Positions 1 to 6,190 of a stretch of 12,548 nt of DNA are shown piece after piece. Location: positions 1-12,548 of the forward strand of contig JASEHU010000035.1 of NCBI GenBank assembly GCA_030018635.1. The letters are read 5' to 3'. The position numbers and the translations under genes were made by a program. A model generated the notes under the pieces. That model had not been told where the DNA came from and searched no databases. It saw only the letters and a list, made by a program, of their open reading frames with translations. Position 1 is the stretch's first letter, and each line of letters opens with the position of its first letter. Source of the stretch: a bacterium. GTDB lineage: Bacteria > UBA9089 > CG2-30-40-21 > SBAY01.

Positions 1-138
1 GCCTATACGAGCGAACCTACTTATACACAAAGAAGAATATTAAAGACTCTCAAGACAGCAATTCACGGTGAACAGAAAACCCGTGCTATTATAAGGGTTC
101 GGAGCGATTTTGCATGGTTAATAATGGTTAATATCTAA
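1..138 (+). CDS. possible 3' end of an unknown gene entering the window
   Basis: The plus-strand frame beginning at base 1 is open for 45 codons and stops with TAA at 136-138. The peptide is basic in its middle (QRRILKTLK, then GEQKTRAIIRVR) and ends FAWLIMVNI. If real, it is the C-terminus of a gene converging on the sufB-like gene, 58 bases away. I do not recognise the family. The other two plus frames close early. A chance open frame of this length in AT-rich DNA is quite possible, and a short inverted repeat (CACGG/CCGTG, about 65-93) and a tandem ATGGTTAAT pair (about 114-132) suggest this stretch may instead be non-coding. Confidence 0.2.
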   Translation, partial: AYTSEPTYTQRRILKTLKTAIHGEQKTRAIIRVRSDFAWLIMVNI

Positions 139-196
139 TGGAGAATTTGGAAACACAAGACCAATTAAGTGGAATAACTATTGTGCCCTCAGAATC

Positions 197-1420
197 CTAC
201 ATTACCTTCTCCGAAGTCAATTCTATAGTTTTTCTTACTTCTTGTTTCAGATGTTGCGGTAATCCGGGCACCTCAGGGTCTAAAAATCCCCTGACAATCA
301 ATGCCGTAGCCTCATCCTCATTTAACCCCCGACTCATCAGGTAACACAATTGAGCCTCTTCTATCTTGCCTACAGCCGCCTCATGTGATAAATCACAGCC
401 TTGTGTTTTTGCCTCAAGCTCAGGGACAGAATGGATTTGAGCCGTACTACTTAAAAGTAGTCCGCGGCAATCAAGATGTGCCTTAGTTTCTGGAAATTCT
501 CCGACAAGATGTCCACGGGCAATTATTCGTGCAGAATTCTTGCCAATAATCCTGCTGGTCATTTCAGCCCGTGCCCCTCTGGCTGAAAGCACTGCCCTTG
601 AGCCAACATCTAACAAAGAATTACCCATGCCATAAATCAAGGTATGGTACCGGACACGGCTATTTTCGCCAACTAAGTAGCTGGTAGGATACATCTGCAG
701 GCTTTTAACCGGCTTAAAGCAGATATAATTGCTGATGAATGTTCCACCTTCTTCAATAATAACCCCGGTTCTTGGTCGAACTTCGACATCCTCTGCCCAG
801 CCATGAATCATCGTAAAGGTAACAGTTGCCCCTTTTTTGATATAAAATTCCGAGATACCGATATGCATGCCGTTTTTTACCTGCGGATGGGTGGTACAAC
901 CAGTGATGATATGAAGTTCTGAGTTCTCTTCGGCAATGATTATATTATGCACGGCTTGCAATAATCCTTGAGTGCCGATAAACAGGCAGGCCTGCACAGG
1001 TAAGGTTAATCTAACACCGGGTTTTGTGCGAATAAAGTAACCCCCCGGATGCTGATGGGTTTCTGCCTCTGCCGTGTATTTATCCGTATCAACGGCTACT
1101 GCCTTCCAGTAGTAATCTTTAAGCCAATCGTATTGCTCAACAACCTGCGGCGTTCCCATTACCTCTACCCCTTCGATTTCTTTCTTCCGGCAAGCAAGGA
1201 TAACCGAGTGGTCTAGCTGAAAAAATGTCCCACTACGACTCTCCTCATCCGGATTTATACCTACGGTTTTAGCCCTATCAGCTACATCTGATGGGAGTTG
1301 AAAGGCTTGCTTTGTTAAGGCTTGCCCTTTGAATTGCTTCATATCCACATCCGGTCCAAGTAGGGCGGATTTGTCCTGAACACCCACTGCCTTCTTATTT
1401 AATTCTTCCTTCCAGTTCAT
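197..1420 (-). CDS. sufB: SufB/SufD-family Fe-S cluster assembly scaffold protein
   Basis: Scaffold subunit of the SUF Fe-S cluster assembly machinery, expected to bind the SufC ATPase encoded just upstream and to build clusters in the cytoplasm. The protein has 407 residues. It carries the beta-helix core typical of the family (HQHPGGYFIRTKPGVRL near residue 120) and the conserved C-terminal helical segment SHEAAVGKIEEAQLCYLMSRGL. A Cys at about residue 318 (LDCRGLLL) lies exactly 28 residues before His 346 (SHEA), the same spacing as Cys405 and His433 in E. coli SufB as I recall them, which favours SufB over SufD. The length is closer to short archaeal/SufD-like members than to the roughly 495-residue SufB. 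I chose the ATG at 1420 because AAGGGGG lies 8 bases before it; an in-frame ATG at 1516 would add 32 residues encoded mostly by the palindromic repeat. It lies 106 bases after sufC. No separate SufD or SufS is visible. Confidence 0.9.
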   Translation of the reverse strand: MNWKEELNKKAVGVQDKSALLGPDVDMKQFKGQALTKQAFQLPSDVADRAKTVGINPDEESRSGTFFQLDHSVILACRKKEIEGVEVMGTPQVVEQYDWLKDYYWKAVAVDTDKYTAEAETHQHPGGYFIRTKPGVRLTLPVQACLFIGTQGLLQAVHNIIIAEENSELHIITGCTTHPQVKNGMHIGISEFYIKKGATVTFTMIHGWAEDVEVRPRTGVIIEEGGTFISNYICFKPVKSLQMYPTSYLVGENSRVRYHTLIYGMGNSLLDVGSRAVLSARGARAEMTSRIIGKNSARIIARGHLVGEFPETKAHLDCRGLLLSSTAQIHSVPELEAKTQGCDLSHEAAVGKIEEAQLCYLMSRGLNEDEATALIVRGFLDPEVPGLPQHLKQEVRKTIELTSEKVM

Positions 1421-1445
1421 CTCTTCAGCCCCCTTTTTATATAAT

Positions 1446-1534
1446 AATTTTCGATTTTCGATTTTGGATTTTGGATTGAGGAATCTTATATCCTCAATCT
1501 TCAATCCAAAATCCAAAATCGAAAATCTAAAATT
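1446..1534. repeat. heptamer-built palindrome between sufC and sufB
   Basis: Two 33-base arms (1446-1478 and 1502-1534) are reverse complements at 32 of 33 positions. Each arm is a tandem series of 7-base units (GATTTTC, GATTTTG, GATTTTG, then GATTGAG). The 23-base centre contains a second, shorter hairpin (GATTGAGGA at 1474-1482 with TCCTCAATC at 1491-1499). The right arm covers the sufC stop codon (1527-1529) and its last two codons. In the transcribed (minus) direction the hairpin is not followed by a U tract, so it is not a classical intrinsic terminator; a processing, stability or attenuating role between sufC and sufB is possible. Confidence 0.9.
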
Positions 1535-2330
1535 CTGTGTTGTTAATTACTAACCCCTTTTCTATTTCTTCTTTTATGCCGGGTGGGCATAACTCTAAAT
1601 ATTCGCAATAGCCTTTTTCTTCTATTTTTGTAAATATTTCCATTGGACTGCCACTTTTAACAATCTTGCCACCACACATTACATGAGCCAGAGTCGGGTT
1701 TAAGTAAGGCAGGATATGGCGATAATGAGTAACGATGAGACAGGCACAATCATGCCCTTTTATATATTCACCCAGGTCAATGCCGATAGTTTTCAGCGAG
1801 TCAATATCCACACCTGAATCCGGCTCATCCAGAATCATTATCTTTGGATTCGAGGCGAAAATTTGAGCAAGTTCAGAGCGTTTTCGTTCCCCACCTGAAA
1901 ATCCTACACCAATGTCACGGTCACGGAATTGTGTAGGTTCCAAACCTACCTTTTTCAATAATGGAGTTGCAAATTCCTCCTCTGGTTCTATCTGTGGATT
2001 CCAAAGGGATTTGCCGCCTGATATTCTGATAATATCCCGCAGTTTTACTCCCCGTATCTCCGGTGGTGTCTGAAAGGCAATGGATATACCCAATTTAACC
2101 CGCTCATTGATAGACATAGAATTTAATTCTCTACCATCAAATGTTATCGCTCCTGCACAAACCTTATAACCCGGATAACCAAGGATGGTCATTATCAAAC
2201 TACTTTTTCCGGACCCATTTGGTCCCATTAGGACATGGACTTCGCCTTTTTCAATCGTCAGGTTGAATCCATTCAACACCTTTTTGCCTTCAACCTCTAC
2301 AGATAGATTCTCTATTGCTAATAAACTCAT
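1527..2330 (-). CDS. sufC: SufC, Fe-S cluster assembly ABC ATPase
   Basis: ATPase of the SUF system; it energises cluster assembly on the SufB-type scaffold encoded next. The 267-residue protein shows all ABC motifs: Walker A GPNGSGKSS (residues 36-44), Q-loop AFQTPPEIRG, signature GFSGGERKRSEL, Walker B IMILDEPDSGVDID and the switch His in VTHYRH. The FSGGE signature with a following KRSEL and DEPDSGVDID are typical of SufC rather than of transport ATPases, and there is no permease nearby. The ATG is preceded by GGAGGG with 8 bases between. The C-terminal tail is slightly longer than in E. coli SufC, and its last residues are encoded inside the palindrome that follows. The gene lies 77 bases after thi4, in a gap with a 7-base inverted repeat (GAATAAG/CTTATTC) but no obvious promoter. 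Confidence 0.95.
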   Translation of the reverse strand: MSLLAIENLSVEVEGKKVLNGFNLTIEKGEVHVLMGPNGSGKSSLIMTILGYPGYKVCAGAITFDGRELNSMSINERVKLGISIAFQTPPEIRGVKLRDIIRISGGKSLWNPQIEPEEEFATPLLKKVGLEPTQFRDRDIGVGFSGGERKRSELAQIFASNPKIMILDEPDSGVDIDSLKTIGIDLGEYIKGHDCACLIVTHYRHILPYLNPTLAHVMCGGKIVKSGSPMEIFTKIEEKGYCEYLELCPPGIKEEIEKGLVINNTEF

Positions 2331-2407
2331 CGGTAATACCCTCCATCGGAATTCTGGAATAAGTCAGACAGATCAGATAAGTCTTATTCTTCTCCACCAA
2401 TAACTGA

Positions 2408-3196
2408 TTAATTACTTGAACCCTTTAGTTTAGCTAAAAGCAATTCGGCTATTTTTTTGCCGGAAAGTAACATTCCACCAAATATCGGTCCCATTCTTGG
2501 TCCACCAAATACGGCATTACAAGCCATACCGGCTACATAAACCCCTGAATAGATTTCTTTTGTGTTTTCCACGATGGCATGCTCTCCAGCCTCGGCCCAC
2601 ATAGGGTTTTCTCCCATCAAATCACCTGTGGCGGTGAATAATGCCTTCCCAATCTTACGGGTAATTATTTTAGCTACCTCAGCCGCATGTCCAGAGGCAT
2701 CGACAACATATTTTGACCGAATTGTCAATGGGTCAACATGTAATTTAGCAATATCAACCGCACTCCAGTTAAGAACAAGACCTGTAACCCCTTCCTCACG
2801 AATCATAACATCCTCTACCGAAATCAGGTTAAATATCCTTGCCCCAGCACGAATTGTTTCCAGACAAAGAGCAGAAACGGTCTCTAATGAATCAGTAATA
2901 AAATAGCCCGGTTGATATTCCTCATACCTTATCTTGAACTCATCCAGGATTGGTTTTGACGCCTCCTGAAAGACACATTTGTTATACATCATACCACCGC
3001 CCCACATCCCACCGCCAATAGACAACTTGCGTTCATACAATACGGCCTTAACCCCTTTTTTAGCTAAGTAATAAGCGGCGGTTAACCCTGCCGGTCCCCC
3101 ACCAACAATAGCTACATCTACCTCAAGATACTCAACTAAATCCTTACTCCAATTTTCGATAATAGCCCTTGAAATAACAATGTCATCTAATTTCAT
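2408..3196 (-). CDS. thi4: Thi4-family thiazole synthase, sulfide-using (archaeal) type
   Basis: Makes the adenylated thiazole precursor of thiamine from NAD+, glycine and a sulfur source; cytoplasmic. The 262-residue protein has an N-terminal dinucleotide-binding motif GGGPAG (residues 32-37), an acidic residue at the end of beta 2 (YERK, Glu 55), the family motif GGGMWGGGMMYN and the C-terminal AGMACNAVFGGPRMGPIFGGM. At the position where yeast Thi4 has its suicide sulfur-donor Cys205, this protein reads KLHVDPLTI with His 153, as in the Methanocaldococcus enzyme, which uses free sulfide catalytically. This is known family biology; the sulfide use here is inferred from that residue. I chose the ATG at 3196: AGGAGG (3207-3212) is 10 bases before it but only 1 base before the alternative TTG at 3205. 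It follows the DUF2283 gene by 5 bases, so the two are probably co-translated. No room exists for a TPP riboswitch. Confidence 0.93.
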   Translation of the reverse strand: MKLDDIVISRAIIENWSKDLVEYLEVDVAIVGGGPAGLTAAYYLAKKGVKAVLYERKLSIGGGMWGGGMMYNKCVFQEASKPILDEFKIRYEEYQPGYFITDSLETVSALCLETIRAGARIFNLISVEDVMIREEGVTGLVLNWSAVDIAKLHVDPLTIRSKYVVDASGHAAEVAKIITRKIGKALFTATGDLMGENPMWAEAGEHAIVENTKEIYSGVYVAGMACNAVFGGPRMGPIFGGMLLSGKKIAELLLAKLKGSSN

Positions 3197-3201
3197 CTTT
3201 G

Positions 3202-3378
3202 TCAATCCTCCTTTTTTGTACTTACATTCAAGATTTCTATCCCAATTAACTCTCCACTATTATTAAGCTCCGCCGTGATGCTTGGACTGAGTTCTACACT
3301 GCCAGCCTCAAATTCATCTGAAATGGCCCAATGCAAAACATCGTTTTTCTCGAAATACTCCATATGTATCTTATTCAA
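3202..3378 (-). CDS. small DUF2283-family protein
   Basis: A 58-residue protein whose C-terminal half (ELNNSGELIGIEILNVS) matches the DUF2283 pattern, in which a short beta-rich domain ends in D/N-x-G-x-L-x-GIEIL. The family has no settled biochemical role; some members sit beside toxin genes and are suspected antitoxins, which fits the PIN gene 130 bases upstream, but this is inference. The start is probably the TTG at 3378, which has GGAGG (3385-3389) 6 bases before it. The ATG at 3363 would give 53 residues with a poorly spaced ribosome site, and the longer frame from 3450 would add a segment without family resemblance. The stop ends 5 bases before thi4. Confidence 0.7.
   Translation of the reverse strand: MNKIHMEYFEKNDVLHWAISDEFEAGSVELSPSITAELNNSGELIGIEILNVSTKKED
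3207..3212 (-). promoter_or_regulatory. ribosome binding site that fixes the thi4 start
   Basis: AGGAGG on the minus strand, inside the last codons before the DUF2283 stop. It is 10 bases from the ATG at 3196 and 1 base from the TTG at 3205, so the ATG is the better start. Confidence 0.7.
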
Positions 3379-3382
3379 AAAA

Positions 3383-3390
3383 CACCTCCC
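3383..3390 (-). promoter_or_regulatory. ribosome binding site that fixes the DUF2283 start
   Basis: GGGAGGTG on the minus strand, with 6 bases between GGAGG and the TTG at 3378. The nearest in-frame ATG (3363) is 21 bases from this site, too far for normal use. Confidence 0.6.
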
Positions 3391-3468
3391 TACTGAAAAT
3401 TTTATATCGTTCCTAACAATCTCAAAAACTGCTCTACTACTCCATGACACTTAAATTTGTGGGTTTTT

Positions 3469-3534
3469 CTCACACAAAGAACACAAAGATTCTTTTTATT
3501 TTTCCTCTTTATGTGCTTTGTGTTTTTGTGTGAG
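3469..3534. repeat. CACAAAG-unit palindrome after the PIN gene
   Basis: The left arm (CTCACACAAAGAACACAAAG, 3469-3488) is complementary to the right arm (about 3516-3534) along its whole length with one bulged base. The arm is an ACACAAAGA-type unit repeated. The right part overlaps the PIN gene: its stop codon (3509-3511) lies in the loop, and its last codons lie in the arm. No U tract follows in the minus direction. The remaining 90 bases to the DUF2283 start hold no gene; a weak TATAAA (around 3400) on the minus strand has no convincing -35 box. Confidence 0.85.
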
Positions 3535-4000
3535 GATATATTTCGTGATTCTGTATAAAAATTTGTTTATACCCATAAAATAAAATGTCACAGAGTACTA
3601 CATTTACAATCTGTACACCGTGATAGTATTTAAGATTAATCAAATGAGTATCTCCAGTAATTAGATAATCAGTTTTTCCTTCTAATGCACAGGCTAAAAA
3701 CATATCGTCTTTTGGATCTTTAGACTTTTTCACTTCATATAATCCAGGGGTAACTATACCTAAAGTCCAGATTAACTCAATCAACTCATCAATTTCTCTC
3801 TTAGTATAATTACATCTAACTTTGATCTCAGGGCGATTCAATACTTCAATTATTTCATCAATTATAACTTTAGAGATAACCAGATTAAATTTCCCATCTT
3901 TCCAACAATCAATTAATAAAGCTGATTTTCCCTTCTTACTAATTGTACCGCTGACAAAAATATTAGTATCAATTACTGCTTTTATGTGTAATCTTTTCAC
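3509..4000 (-). CDS. PIN-domain toxin (COG1569-like putative ribonuclease)
   Basis: Probable Mg2+-dependent endoribonuclease toxin of a type II toxin-antitoxin pair. The 163-residue protein begins with the PIN motif AVIDTNIFVSG, and the expected acidic residues are in order: Asp 11, Glu 49 (IIDEIIEVL), Asp 99 (KDPKDDMFLACAL) and Asp 117 (YLITGDTHL). This is the PIN_3/COG1569 layout. The start is GTG at 4000, with GAGG 7 bases before it. The gene begins 32 bases inside the upstream antitoxin-like gene in another frame, which suggests translational coupling. Its last residues (HTKTQST) are encoded inside the palindromic repeat and are probably not part of the fold, so the ancestral gene may have been a little shorter. 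Confidence 0.85.
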   Translation of the reverse strand: MKRLHIKAVIDTNIFVSGTISKKGKSALLIDCWKDGKFNLVISKVIIDEIIEVLNRPEIKVRCNYTKREIDELIELIWTLGIVTPGLYEVKKSKDPKDDMFLACALEGKTDYLITGDTHLINLKYYHGVQIVNVVLCDILFYGYKQIFIQNHEIYPHTKTQST

Positions 4001-4232
4001 GGGTGATCCTCACTTGATTTACTGCTTTATTTACCATTGTCGAAACTTCTTCTTCTGAAATATCAGCCGTTTTTGCCCGCATATTTGATAACACACTATC
4101 TAACTTTTCCCTTGTCTTCCTCTCCATCTTCATTTTTAGTGTGGGTATATTTTGTACTGAAATTGGAAGTTGAGCAATAAATGATAATATCTGCTCTATT
4201 TTTGGTTTTTCTTTAATCATTACCTTTGCCAT
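3969..4232 (-). CDS. putative antitoxin partner of the PIN toxin
   Basis: An 87-residue charged protein with no domain I can name with certainty. Its C-terminal half (ISEEEVSTMVNKAVNQVR) is predicted helical and resembles the acidic helix tails of small antitoxins that precede COG1569 PIN genes. The position fits: directly upstream of the PIN gene, same strand, with a 32-base overlap. The N-terminal half (LSFIAQLPISVQNIPTLKMKMERK) shows no clear ribbon-helix-helix or AbrB signature. The ATG has AGGAG about 10 bases before it. The 52-base gap to the ferredoxin gene holds no strong promoter. Antitoxin function is inferred from size, order and overlap. Confidence 0.6.
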   Translation of the reverse strand: MAKVMIKEKPKIEQILSFIAQLPISVQNIPTLKMKMERKTREKLDSVLSNMRAKTADISEEEVSTMVNKAVNQVRITREKITHKSSN

Positions 4233-4284
4233 TACAAAAAATCTCCTATTTTATTTAATTCTAACACAAATGGTTACAATTACC

Positions 4285-4692
4285 TTAATACAGTATTTCC
4301 ACCGCTTGATAAGGGCATGCCTTAAGGCAAAAACCACAAAGTATGCAGTGGTCGGAATCAAATGAAACCTTCATTGTTACTCGGTCAAGCATTAATGCGT
4401 GTGAAGGACAAAGCGGGATACAAGCAGTGCAATGCGTACATCTATCTTCCTTCCACTTCACATCCTGAGCCAATGGCTGAATAGTTACCCCTAATCCCTT
4501 GATATAATTTATCCCGTTATCCAGATTTTTCCTTTGCCCGCTTATTTCAATAACCAATCTACCTTCTTCATCAGGATTAATCTTAGCACTTAAAATATTG
4601 ACCATCAAATCGTAGTTCTTAATCAAGTGATAAGTAATTGGTTGCTCAACGGTCTCTTTTGGAAATGTAAGAACCACGCGTTTCTTTAACAT
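4285..4692 (-). CDS. NIL-domain ferredoxin, partner of HcyBio in homocysteine synthesis
   Basis: Two-part protein of 135 residues. Residues 1-75 form a NIL domain (RVVLTFPKETVEQPITYHL at the start), a small ligand-binding fold also found in methionine ABC transporter ATPases. Residues 80-130 hold two [4Fe-4S] ferredoxin motifs: Cys 85-88-91-95 and Cys 116-119-122-126, each CxxCxxCxxxCP. In Methanosarcina acetivorans the homologous pair (MA1821 DUF39 and MA1822 NIL-ferredoxin, from memory) is needed to make homocysteine from aspartate semialdehyde and sulfide; here the pair is adjacent in the same order. It probably supplies electrons or holds the sulfur in that reaction. A strong AGGAGG site lies 9 bases before the ATG. 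A 98-base gap with a palindromic repeat separates it from the HcyBio gene. Confidence 0.9.
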   Translation of the reverse strand: MLKKRVVLTFPKETVEQPITYHLIKNYDLMVNILSAKINPDEEGRLVIEISGQRKNLDNGINYIKGLGVTIQPLAQDVKWKEDRCTHCTACIPLCPSHALMLDRVTMKVSFDSDHCILCGFCLKACPYQAVEILY

Positions 4693-4713
4693 AGGATAGC
4701 CCCTCCTGGAGGA

Positions 4714-4792
4714 AGTAAAAATTATAAATTATGAATTATGAATTGAGGGATTTTAATTCATAATTCATAATTCATAATTTTTAATTTTTACT
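4714..4792. repeat. AATTATG-unit palindrome between HcyBio and ferredoxin genes
   Basis: Arms 4714-4744 and 4762-4792 (31 bases each) are reverse complements at 30 of 31 positions, with a 17-base loop. Each arm contains the 7-base unit AATTATG in tandem. The right arm reaches into the HcyBio stop codon (4791-4793). The left arm ends just before the strong ribosome binding site of the ferredoxin gene (about 4703-4708), so folding in the mRNA would leave that site free or could affect its access. No U tract follows. Confidence 0.9.
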
Positions 4793-5984
4793 ACGGTCTT
4801 TCGTTTAACGGCTGACAAGTAATGCCTGAATCAACTGATGGAAGCAATTGAACAGGCTCAGTCAAGGTGAATTTACCACCTTGTATCCATTCTTTAAGGA
4901 TATTGGCTATTTCTCTTGCCTTAGCATAACTTGAAAGTGCACCAGTAGGGACTTCCTTATCCTGGATGATAATCTTTCCACTTTTAAGTTGGGCATAGTT
5001 CACCTCAGCCAAAACATCCGGCTCGCGTTCTGGATAAACTCGGCTATAGTCTATAACTGGAGCATATATTTGACTATCCTTAACTGCGGTGTATTGACAG
5101 ATTTCTTCATTAAGTATAGGGATGGGGATACCGATTCCTACAGCCATTGTAACTCCATAACCGGTCATACTTACACCTCGTAGCCATTGCGAATTCATCT
5201 GTTTCAGGTCGCCTATGACAGCTAATGTTCCGGCAGGTCTTTTGGGAACTTTGTTTTCTCCTCGCACTACATCCGGGTTATGCTGTGTTCCCTGCCAGAC
5301 AACATAACCTATTCCACCACCCAAGAATATTCGACTACCAAGGCCAATAGTCAGGTAAAGTGGGTCATTGAGCAAAGGAGATAGCTGTCCGGCACTGCAA
5401 TAGATAGCATTGCCCAGTCGAGGTTGTAAAACACCAAGATATGTATAACAAACTTTATCCGAAAGATTTACGGCAACATTGTAATTTTGATAGCAATTTC
5501 TCGGATTAAACAGTACTACCTCATTTAAGTCTTTGATATTTATCCATGTTTCAAGTTCTTTTCTTGGATAACAATCTGTCCTATAAGAGATTGCCTTTAA
5601 TCGAATATCCTTTCCAGCCACCAATTCCTCGATGATATGTCCACCACCATATTTGAATTCTCCAGGATAGATAGTGTTAGTTGGGTCATTTTCCGGAAGT
5701 TCCGTAGCACCAAGATAGGTATCTACTGCACCCAGACCGGCATAAGCCGGCACATTATTCAACCAGACCTTTTGTGCCTTAATTCTTGGTTTAGAATGGC
5801 CAAAATTGAAGTAAATGCCGGAAGAACACATAGGACCAAAGGTAGCTGTCGTTACTACATCTACCTCTTTAGCCGTCTGTTTAACACCCTTTTTATTTAC
5901 CAAATCGATGATTTCTTCAGCAGTTACAACAACCGCCTCTCCTTTTTTAATCCGGTCATTAATCTGGGCAATCGTTTTTGCCAT
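4791..5984 (-). CDS. homocysteine biosynthesis protein (HcyBio, DUF39/COG1900)
   Basis: Known family role: with its NIL-ferredoxin partner it converts aspartate semialdehyde and sulfide to homocysteine, replacing the usual acyl-homoserine route to methionine. The 397-residue protein matches the family along its length: TATFGPMCSSGIYFNFGH with Cys 53 (the N-terminal Cys region I recall as essential in the Methanosarcina protein), a Gly-rich YPGEFKYGGGHIIEEL near 106-121, Cys 138 (YRTDCYPRKELETW), a Gly-rich stretch GLGSRIFLGGGIGYVVWQGTQHNP, and VSMTGYGVTMAVGIGIPIPIL. The C-terminal part (VPTGALSSYAKAREIANILKEWI) is also typical. It is the first gene of the leftward cluster and has its own promoter 30-60 bases upstream. 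The ATG at 5984 has only a G-rich site about 11 bases away. Confidence 0.92.
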   Translation of the reverse strand: MAKTIAQINDRIKKGEAVVVTAEEIIDLVNKKGVKQTAKEVDVVTTATFGPMCSSGIYFNFGHSKPRIKAQKVWLNNVPAYAGLGAVDTYLGATELPENDPTNTIYPGEFKYGGGHIIEELVAGKDIRLKAISYRTDCYPRKELETWINIKDLNEVVLFNPRNCYQNYNVAVNLSDKVCYTYLGVLQPRLGNAIYCSAGQLSPLLNDPLYLTIGLGSRIFLGGGIGYVVWQGTQHNPDVVRGENKVPKRPAGTLAVIGDLKQMNSQWLRGVSMTGYGVTMAVGIGIPIPILNEEICQYTAVKDSQIYAPVIDYSRVYPEREPDVLAEVNYAQLKSGKIIIQDKEVPTGALSSYAKAREIANILKEWIQGGKFTLTEPVQLLPSVDSGITCQPLNERP

Positions 5985-6021
5985 CTTACGAAAATCCCCC
6001 TTTTAACCCATTTTATCAAAA

Positions 6022-6050
6022 ATTTTAACATACTTGAGTAGATTTGTCAA
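6022..6050 (-). promoter_or_regulatory. sigma-70-type promoter for the leftward sulfur cluster
   Basis: On the minus strand TTGACA (6045-6050) is followed after exactly 17 bases by TAAAAT (6022-6027). Transcription would start near 6015, giving a leader of about 30 bases before the HcyBio ATG at 5984. That is too short for a SAM or similar riboswitch, so any sulfur or methionine control should act on initiation. Confidence 0.75.
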
Positions 6051-6101
6051 GGATTTTGTTAATATTGGATATGCACTACGAAAAGTATGGCCTGCATCCT
6101 T

Positions 6102-6126
6102 TTACCTGATGAAACCGTTACCTGAT
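6102..6126. repeat. direct repeat TTACCTGAT, possible operator
   Basis: TTACCTGAT occurs at 6102-6110 and again at 6118-6126, 16 bases apart start to start. The pair lies upstream of the leftward promoter, between it and the palindrome at 6191. Two copies in a divergent promoter region could be a regulator site, but two 9-mers are weak evidence. The rest of the 355-base gap (5985-6339) holds two promoters and one palindrome; I see no gene in it. Confidence 0.3.
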
Positions 6127-6190
6127 TTGTGTGTTCACCTCAGTAGTGGGTCATTCCATTTGATATTGGGGGTATCTATGATAGAATATA

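Noticed and set aside
1421..1516. Longer start for the SufB-type gene at 1516
   Set aside because: The extra 32 codons lie mostly in the palindromic repeat, do not resemble the family, and the ATG at 1420 has its own ribosome binding site.
2185..2906. Plus-strand open frames opposite sufC and thi4
   Set aside because: They are shadows of genes identified by full catalytic motifs on the minus strand.
3379..3508. TPP riboswitch upstream of thi4 or the DUF2283 gene
   Set aside because: The conserved TPP-aptamer cores are absent and most of the gap is the CACAAAG palindrome.
5985..6060. SAM or other methionine riboswitch before the HcyBio gene
   Set aside because: The predicted leader is only about 30 bases, too short for an aptamer.
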